Source: Avena insularis
Taxonomy: Eukaryota; Streptophyta; Magnoliopsida; Poales; Poaceae
Reading direction: 5' to 3'
DNA length: 64,000 nucleotides
NCBI GenBank assembly: GCA_023614405.1
Contig: CM042687.1
Location: 241,144,292-241,208,291, forward strand
Below, piece by piece: positions 57,500-64,000 of this stretch (position 1 is its first letter; each line of letters opens with the position of its first letter). The notes under the pieces are model-generated. The model was given only the letters and a program-made list of their open reading frames with translations, ran no database searches and was not told where the DNA came from. The position numbers and the translations under genes are program-made.

Positions 57500-57860
57500 G
57501 TGGCTCATATTGTCGAAGTGCCCCACGGCTAAAATAGGCGTGGCTCACCTATGGGCAGTGCCCTACTAGAAACTAGAACAACCGTGGCGCACATGGTCAT
57601 AGTGTGCCACAGATATGTGTGGGCCAGGGCCCTGTTGGCCGCATGTCAGATACCCGTAGCGCACATAGGGTAAGTGCGCTACGGTTGTTAGTGTCAACCG
57701 TGGCGCACATGGAGGAGGTGCGCTACGCCTAAGCGCATGCCTCTTTGCTCTGTAAAACGGGCAGACACATCCGTGGCGCACTATGGCATGTGCGCCACGG
57801 ATGTTATTATTCCCTGTGGCGCACTGGAGCCACGTGCGCCATGGATGTGGCAACCCTTTT
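57500..57860. repeat. CACTA subterminal inverted repeats
   Basis: Several paired words of the type ccgtggcgcac ... gtgcgccacgg (near 57585, 57655, 57695, 57770, 57820), usually 8-25 bases apart. Such repeats bind transposase in known CACTA elements. Confidence 0.85.
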
Positions 57861-58139
57861 TTTGGCAGCTCCACTTTGTGCACATGTGTGATCATCCACC
57901 ACCCCACACTTCACTTTCCCCTTTTTCTTCCTCCTTAGATCTAGTCGGGATCCTTCTCCTTCCCACCTCAATTTCTCCACTCATTCACCATTTTTAGCAT
58001 GTAGAACTTGCCTTGGATGTTACATACGTAATAGAGGAAGCTCTCCGGTCTCTCATATCTCCTTCTTCGGTCTCGCGCTCGCACCTCTCCTTTCCATCTT
58101 CTCGCGATCGGTCTCTCATCTCGGTAAGTTATCCATGTA

Positions 58140-58335
58140 AGGATGTGTTCATGTGTATATGGATGATATGCTCATATGTATGTAGATGATCGATGCTTAT
58201 GATGTGTGTATGGCGAGCATCTCGATGGTCATGTGTGTGTATATGGAGAGTATCGATGATGCTCATGCATGTGTGTATGGATAGGATAATGATATGTTCA
58301 TGTGTGTATGGATCGGTCTCTCTCTCTTGTGTTTG
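58140..58335 (+). repeat. Imperfect catgtgtgtatgga repeats in the CACTA leader
   Basis: Irregular repeats of catgtgtgtatgga and gatgatgctcatg words between the element end and the transposase. They appear non-coding. Confidence 0.6.
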
Positions 58336-58525
58336 TGTGCGTGAACAAGTTGCCATTTGTTTTGCCAAAATGTTGATTCATTTCCATTTTGGCAAGACTT
58401 TGGCATTTCGCAAAGGTCCTAATTTTAGGATAGGTCATGCCAAAATTTTCTATCGACCATTGCATGCATGCATTCATTATGTGGTTCTAATAGATTTCTA
58501 ATTGTACCGTGTACACTATGCAAGC

Positions 58526-60880
58526 AAAAATGGTCTGCATAATGAGCGAAGGCATTGTGGCTATATTTTTGAAATGTGCGACGGCCGACATGATACGAAA
58601 TAACAAGAAGGATATAAGATGTCAGTGCAGAAGATGCAAACTCAACTAGGTGATCGACCCAGATTCTGGGAATCTGCAGGCGCACCTGCTCCGACATGGT
58701 TTCATGGATGGATACACTCGTTGGATAAGCGATGACGAAGATGATGGAGACGGTGAAGGTGGGCAACATGACGATGATCATCATCACGGCGAGAACGGGC
58801 GAGATGATGAAGAGTCTCCTGGAGATGGTGAAGGTGCGGAAGCAGACTGGGATGATCATGATCTAGATGCCAGAGGAGCAGACGACGATGGAACAACGTT
58901 AGGTTGGGTGTGGGACCCTTATGTGCAAGAGCTGCTTCTCAAGCAGACGAGTAACGCCAGGGCTGCCGCTAGAGAGAAAGCCAAGCTTGCGCAACTTGAG
59001 AAAGACGCGGTTACTCCATTGTATGAAGGATGCAGGCCCGATGATACCCGGTTGAATGTAACGCTCAAGGCTATGGAGATGAAGGCAAAACACAAATTGA
59101 GCGACGAAAGTTCGACGATATGATGGCATTCTGGCACGATCGTCTCCCGGAGGGGAACACATGTCTAACTAGTATCAAGGACGCCAAGAAAATCGTCTGT
59201 CCTCTCGATCTTCCGCACGTTAGATATCATGTATGCATCAACGATTGCATCATTTATCGGGGCGAGGACGCGGAGAAAACCACATGTCCGGTGTGCAGCG
59301 TGAGTCGATACAATAAAGGGAAGAAAGCACCTCAAAAAGTGGTATGGTACTTTCCTATCACTCCTCGTCTGCAGCGCTATTTCGCGGACCCTAAGGAAGC
59401 GAAGCTCATGCGATGGCATGTGAAAAGGAAGAAGCCAGGAGATGACGATGATGACCCCGAAAAGGATGAGCTGCTGACGCACCCTTTAGATGCTAGCCAG
59501 TGGAAAGCATTGGACCTCGAATTCCCATAATTCGGTGCAGATTCGAGGAACATCAGGCTTGGTGCGAGCACCGATGGACTCAATCCGTTCGGTAGCCAGA
59601 GCAGCACGCATAGCACTTGGCCCAGGTTTGTATGGATGTACAACCTCCCTCCATGGTTTTGCATGAAGAAGAAGTACATACAAATGAGTATCCTAATTCA
59701 AGGGCCGAAACAACCTGGTACCGACATCAATATGTATGTTGGGCTGTTGAAAGAGGATCTAGCCACATTATGGGAATCTGGAGCCAATACTTACGATGCC
59801 GTCGCACAAGATTATTTCACTATGAGAGCCGCGTTGGTCACTATGGTGCAAGACTATCCAGGTTGCGGGTATATCTCGGGGCAGGTTATCCAAGGATTCT
59901 GCGCATGCGTTAGGTGCATGGATAACACAAGCTATCTCCAACTAGAGAAATATCCAGGGTCTTCGAAACCCGTGTTCATGGTGCACCGGAGGTGGCTCGG
60001 CAAGAATGATCCATGGAGAAAACGTGGAGACCTGTTCGATGGCAAATCTGAGACCCGAGGAATCCCAGAGCGTAGGAGCAGCGAAGAAGTGGATGAGTTG
60101 CTCAAAAACTGGAAAGATTGTCCTAAGCCTGGAAAGAAGCGAAAGAGGTAGCAAGACAAGCCGCTGATGAAGGTATGGAAAACAAGGTCTGTTTTCTAGG
60201 AGTTGCCATACTGGAAGTTTCTTTGCACGCCTCATAGCCTCGAAATCATGCATATCACGAAAAACGTGTGCGAGAGTCTGGTCGCCACCATAATCAACAT
60301 GCCAGATAGGACGAAAGATGGTCCGAAAGCAAGGCACGACCTGATATTCATGGGTATCTGGAAGGAGCTTCACGGAGGACGCACTACTCCTGATGATCAG
60401 GAATATGACGATGATCATGAGTCAGAGACGACACAAGGTCGTCGGAAGGGTAAAAAGTTCAAGAATAACGAATATTACTGCCATCCTTCTTGCTTCACTC
60501 TAAGCCAGGATGCGATCAAACAATTTTTCAAGTGCCTTCTAGGAGTCAAATTTCCTTATGGCTACATGGGCAAGATAAGAAGATACCTAGACGAGGCGAA
60601 GGAGAGGTTCAGTGGCAGGAAGTCTCCCAACTGTGTCGTGCTAATGACGCAGGTACTTCCGGTTGCACTAAGAGGGATAATGGACGAGCACATCCATGAA
60701 ACGTTATTTGGCCTCTACAAGTTTTTTGACGTCATCTCTAGGAAGTCGATTGGCATGAATCAGCTCAAGAGGCTAAAGGAGGAGATCGTGGTGATACTAT
60801 GCGAGCTTGAGGTCTACTTCCCACCCGCATTCTTCGACATTATGGTGCATCTGCTGGTCCATGTCGTGGAGGACATCGTC
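58526..60880 (+). pseudogene. CACTA TNP2-like transposase with DUF4218, broken
   Basis: N-terminal CQCRRCKLN is followed by a TAG near 58648. The frame continues VIDPDSGNLQAHLLRHGFMD with an acidic stretch, to 59123. A frameshift joins to MMAFWHDRLPEGNTCLTS at 59120. The transposase_21-type region has CPVCSVSRY, WYFPITPRLQRYFADP and MRWH, with a TAA at 59528 inside it. It resumes at about 59636 with LPPWFCMKKKYIQMSILIQG and CACVRCM. From 60203, PYWKFLCTPHSLEIMHITKN, then the DUF4218 region (YGYMGKIRRYLDEAKERF, LLVHVVEDI), ends at the LTR insertion. It would cut and move CACTA elements. This copy is dead. Confidence 0.93.
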
Positions 60881-61416
60881 TATTGGGGATATGCTATATG
60901 GGTATCCTTATAGCATGTCTCTTATCCAACTAACCCGGGTGGCCCATAGTCGATAGCATGGCCTATGGCCTGCTGGGCGCCCAGTTAGGTGAATCCAGAA
61001 GGGAGGCCCATGCCGGATAAAGGAAGGCTACGGTGGAGTCACCAGCGTACCCGGAGCCTTGGAGTGCAAGATACACAAGACTAGTAATAGACGGTGTAGG
61101 ATTCTGTGACCTGTCCGGCTAGGACTTTTCCCTGTAACCCCAGGACCTAGTGACTATATAAGTAGGGCCTATGGGAGCCTTTAGGGCACGTTCATAGACA
61201 ATCTCAGACAACCTAGCACAGTGAACCTATCTATGTAACTCGGCGTATTGCCATTATAGTGATTTATAGCAGGAGTAGGATTCTGCCAACATCGTGGGAT
61301 CTGAATCTGGGTAAGCTGTGTTACCTCGTACCCGTCAACCGTTTGCCTTACCCCACGTCTCTAAAAACGCACTGTGAGGACCCCTCCATGGCGTACTCGT
61401 CGGCAATACCATGACA
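60881..61416 (+). repeat. 5' LTR of the Tat-lineage element
   Basis: Starts TATTGGGGATATGC, where the homologous fragment has TGTTGGGG, and ends ACCATGACA. A TATATAAG box is at 61155-61162. Confidence 0.85.
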
Positions 61417-61418
61417 GT

Positions 61419-61436
61419 TGGCGCCCACCGTGGGGC
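61419..61436 (+). other. Primer-binding site
   Basis: TGGCGCCCACCGTGGGGC, two bases inside the LTR. Confidence 0.92.
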
Positions 61437-62434
61437 AAGACGCGCTTCAGGCTCTTCAGCGGGCGAGGACCAAAATCTTCGCGGGAATCGATGAAACCAT
61501 AGCCATCGGTCGCGTTATCTTCTCCAGAAATGTTCCGATCATCCCTCCTAACGAATTCTGGATCCCGGCGAAGACGAACCCTACGCGGTGTTCAATCGTT
61601 CCTATCGGAGACATCCACCTCTTCATCGGCGAAACCGACTCGGGCACTAGTTCCCTGGGAGTCGGAGAAGCATCAAGACCCGCACGGACCTCCTACGGGC
61701 AGGATACGTTCGCGGAAGGATCGATGACGGATCTCTGTTCGGAGTTTGCCAACAAAGATCGGAAAAATTCAAGGCCCACCCAAACCGCCCCTGTGCAGGA
61801 TATAAAGGTGGAAGATCACTGCAAATCCGCTGGCTTAATTCGTGCGTCTGGACAACAGAGATACAAATTCGTCTGCGTGGTTACCATCTTCGATCTGGCG
61901 CGCTGCATTTAGAGAGAGGGCGAAAACCCCCGTGATTACCTGGCCAGGTGGCTCCGTATACGAGCCGACCTAGCCCACTACCCCGATGATAACGCTCTGT
62001 ATCACTTCGTGGAAGGACTGGACCGTCGCACGCTTCTCCGAAATTCTTTAAGAAGGCAGCAGGCAACAGGACGCCTTACCCTCGAAGAGATGGTGAGCAC
62101 CGTCAACAGCTACGCGGCAGCTGACGCGGCAGCCCAGATGGAGCTCGCGCTCAGAGACGGAGAACCTCCGGCTCAGCAGCCACCGCCACCGCCTCCCGCC
62201 GCCATCGTCGTAGCAGCACCACCACCTCCAGTCATCGTCGAGCCCATTGCACCTCCACCGCCCGTCATCGAGGAAGTCCTAGCACCCTCCGACTCTGTCA
62301 TTGACGCGCTTTATGCTAATTTCAGTGCAGATTCAGAGGAGATATACTTCAGTCCAAAAGAGCTAGACTCTGCTATGCAGGAGATGGAGGAGTACTCGCG
62401 CGACGAGCAAGCCAACAACGCCGTCGTGTCCTGA
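61437..62434 (+). pseudogene. Gag-region N-terminal part and a gag-like C-terminal block
   Basis: 61437-61640 reads AIGRVIFSRNVPIIPPNEFW and IVPIGDIHLFIGE, similar in pattern to the N-terminal gag piece of the element at 36690-48409. A stop at 61910 is followed by PRDYLARWLRIRADLAHYPD, LYHFVEGLDRRTLL and LTLEEMVSTVNSYAAAD. These resemble the C-terminal side of a Gypsy gag core. It ends in a Pro-rich stretch and an acidic tail with the stop at 62434. The position before the canonical gag core (63750 onward) is unexpected. Confidence 0.6.
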
Positions 62435-62628
62435 GGGGTATTTGTCACCATTGGGACGGCAATGGATGAAGATCAACCCGGACGAGCTCCGCCTATGGCG
62501 CTGGAAAAGGGGAAGGGTCCACTTATTGCTGCTGATGATGATCGCGCAAAAGTCATGCCTCCTCCGCCCAACCCAGTGCAGCAGCCACAGGAGTTGGCAC
62601 CGGCCCGAGCAACAACAACACCGCAAAC

Positions 62629-63231
62629 TTGCCGCCTCCAGCATCCACGTCTGCAGCAGCCCAAGTTACTCCAACTGATAGAGTGATATACGATAATCTC
62701 CTCGTCGAGCCACTGACCGTTTCTCATATCCGGAACGTGACCCATCTTGATGAGAAGTGCCAGCAGCTGTTGGAGGAGGCGCAAGCCATCGCGGAGCAAG
62801 GCGCTAAGCTGGATCGAGATCTGGTCAACGCGCATAAGTCCATAGAAAAAGCTAGAGCAATGGAGGCTGAGTACAAGACTCTGCTACAGCAGCAGAAGGC
62901 TAAGAAAGCTCCAGATCGCGTCATCAACGATCCTGGTGTACGGCGCAACCTAGGATGGGCTCCCTCTAAGCCGGCACAGGCCAAACCATACATTGACAGT
63001 GAAGGCAAGAAGGTGATGCCCACCCCACTCCTTAACCTCGCCGTCGCCAAGACCCTTCTGGAGCAGGATAGATCGCCTGAAGCAGTGGAACAAGTCTACG
63101 ACCTAGTGTCCAAGGCAGTGAAGCAGCAGGAAAAGGCCACCTCTCAGAGGCTTGAGTCTAACCCAGCACTCTGCCAGTCTAGCCAGTACAAACCGCCAAG
63201 GGACAGATCTCCTCTTGATGTCGGGTCCTAG
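62629..63231 (+). CDS. Gag-region coiled-coil segment
   Basis: About 200 codons, with no clear ATG at the start. It contains QQLLEEAQAIAEQGAKLDRD and AMEAEYKTLLQQQKAKKA, a likely coiled coil, then an Asp/Pro-rich part (VRRNLGWAPSKPAQAKPYID) and LLNLAVAKTLLEQD. It ends at a TAG at 63229-63231. This is probably the linker between the N-terminal and core parts of gag in this lineage (inference). Confidence 0.5.
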   Translation: MPPPASTSAAAQVTPTDRVIYDNLLVEPLTVSHIRNVTHLDEKCQQLLEEAQAIAEQGAKLDRDLVNAHKSIEKARAMEAEYKTLLQQQKAKKAPDRVINDPGVRRNLGWAPSKPAQAKPYIDSEGKKVMPTPLLNLAVAKTLLEQDRSPEAVEQVYDLVSKAVKQQEKATSQRLESNPALCQSSQYKPPRDRSPLDVGS

Positions 63232-63384
63232 ACGGGTTCATCAGAACAAAGACGGAGGGATGCACGCAATAGGAAGGATGCTATCCCAATATCCTCCGAC
63301 CACGGAGAAAAGGCCCGACCTCGTCGCCCATCGCCACCACCCCGATCTCCCCGACATCGCGAAGATTACAAAGCTCACCATCGT

Positions 63385-64000
63385 ATGGATATGCCCCCAC
63401 CAAAGCAGTGTGGCATCGTCATCCGCAACAACGCGGAGCAGACCTGTCATGATAGAGAGCACAACCAAGGACATAAGAGCAGGTCGCGTCATGACCCTCC
63501 ACGTCCGACAAGCAACCGTGACAAGCGTGAGGCATCGCAGGAGGGTAACAGCAAGAAGGCTAACCCACCGCCACCTCCGCCTCTGTCACCACCAAATAGT
63601 CACCATGGCGGAGGAGGCTCGCGTCGTTCACGCAGCCCATCCCCTGTTGACAAGAAGAAGAACCTGGAGCCCTACGATGCGTGTTCGCGGATCTATAAGA
63701 TCCACGAGGCCCGAGAAGGACCATACCTGGGACCACGTTGCTTTGGACCTGCAATACGGTCTGCAACTTACCCCAGTGTTTTCCGGATTGACAAGACCAT
63801 CAAGCCCTATGACGGCACCGCCAAGCCAGCCACATGGTTGCAGGACTACGACAACACGGTGGAGATTGCCGGAGGCAACCCCAACGTCGCCGTCAAGTAC
63901 CTCCCATGAATGTTGGCAGGTACGGCCCGTCAATGGATCGATGACTTGCCGGAGAAATCTATCTACAACTGGTTGGACATGCAAGAAGCGTTCACCAAGA
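63385..64000 (+). pseudogene. Gypsy gag core, one internal stop, runs off the window
   Basis: A Ser/Arg/Pro-rich part precedes the core, which reads YPSVFRIDKTIKPYDGTAKP, ATWLQDYDNTVEIAGG and VAVKYLP. A TGA at about 63907 interrupts, and the same frame continues AGTARQWIDDLPEKSIYNWL. This is the Retrotrans_gag region, which forms the capsid. One nonsense codon is the only defect visible up to 64000. Confidence 0.85.

Larger units (their letters stand above)
57462..60880 (+). mobile_element. CACTA transposon, left part, interrupted by a Gypsy element
   Basis: It starts CACTATTAGGAAAATGG, a CACTA terminal sequence, after the trinucleotide cat. Subterminal repeats and a TNP2-like transposase follow. 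At 60881 a Gypsy LTR begins inside the transposase gene. The right end is outside the window. Confidence 0.93.
60881..64000 (+). mobile_element. Tat-lineage Gypsy retrotransposon, 5' part
   Basis: A 5' LTR (60881-61416), a primer-binding site identical to that of the element at 36690-48409, and gag. It is cut by the window end. The LTR start resembles the fragment at 13149-13232. Confidence 0.9.

Noticed and set aside
58702..58896. His-rich minus-strand frame
   Set aside because: It is the complement of the acidic Asp/Glu-rich part of the CACTA transposase.
1..64000. Search for CRISPR arrays, rRNA, tRNA genes and bacterial or viral genes
   Set aside because: Nothing with the required structure was seen. 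tRNA-like words occur only as retrotransposon primer-binding sites.

Overview
This window is repeat-dominated nuclear DNA of a grass. The Copia element matches the Angela/BARE-1 group in its LTR start and polypurine tract. Two Gypsy elements and part of a third are of the Tat lineage, with antisense extra genes. There is also a CACTA transposon with grass-type subterminal repeats and an Athila-like large LTR derivative. Together these suggest a large-genome pooid grass (Triticeae, oat or ryegrass type); the species cannot be fixed from the sequence. No rRNA, tRNA or CRISPR array was seen. Almost every coding region is broken.

Layout. 1-4862: 3' part of a plus-strand Tat-lineage Gypsy element (integrase end, then an antisense multi-exon gene of the Transposase_28 type). 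4863-13148: a complete minus-strand Copia element with two ~1.64 kb LTRs, whose two flanks do not match. 13149-27000: an island of host-like gene pieces: two 3'-5' exonuclease-like pseudogenes, a B3-like gene (the only clearly uninterrupted host-like frame), an XS-type zinc-finger pseudogene, a SINA-like E3 ligase pseudogene, two pseudogenes resembling GRF zinc-finger/coiled-coil proteins and two unrecognised small genes. The island also holds a solo LTR, MITE pieces and two copies of a ~645 bp tandem repeat. 27357-32754: a decayed MULE (Mutator-like) transposase gene on the minus strand, with two internal in-frame repeat blocks. 33904-48640: an array of the ~645 bp repeat split by a complete minus-strand Tat element (36690-48409, TSD ACCCT). 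49021-49349: a small unrecognised gene cut by the next insertion.

49347-57461: an Athila-like, coding-poor LTR element (minus strand) that contains a solo LTR. Its 5' LTR is cut by a CACTA element (57462 onward), which is cut in turn by another Tat-lineage Gypsy element (60881 to the window end). This gives a readable order of insertions.

I found no convincing new functional system. The most interesting signals are the antisense genes of the Tat elements, one with its own TATA box and clean introns; the codon-multiple tandem repeats of the MULE protein; the ~645 bp tandem repeat lying beside two gene fragments; and a repeated hairpin shared by the LTR and the interior of the Athila-like element.
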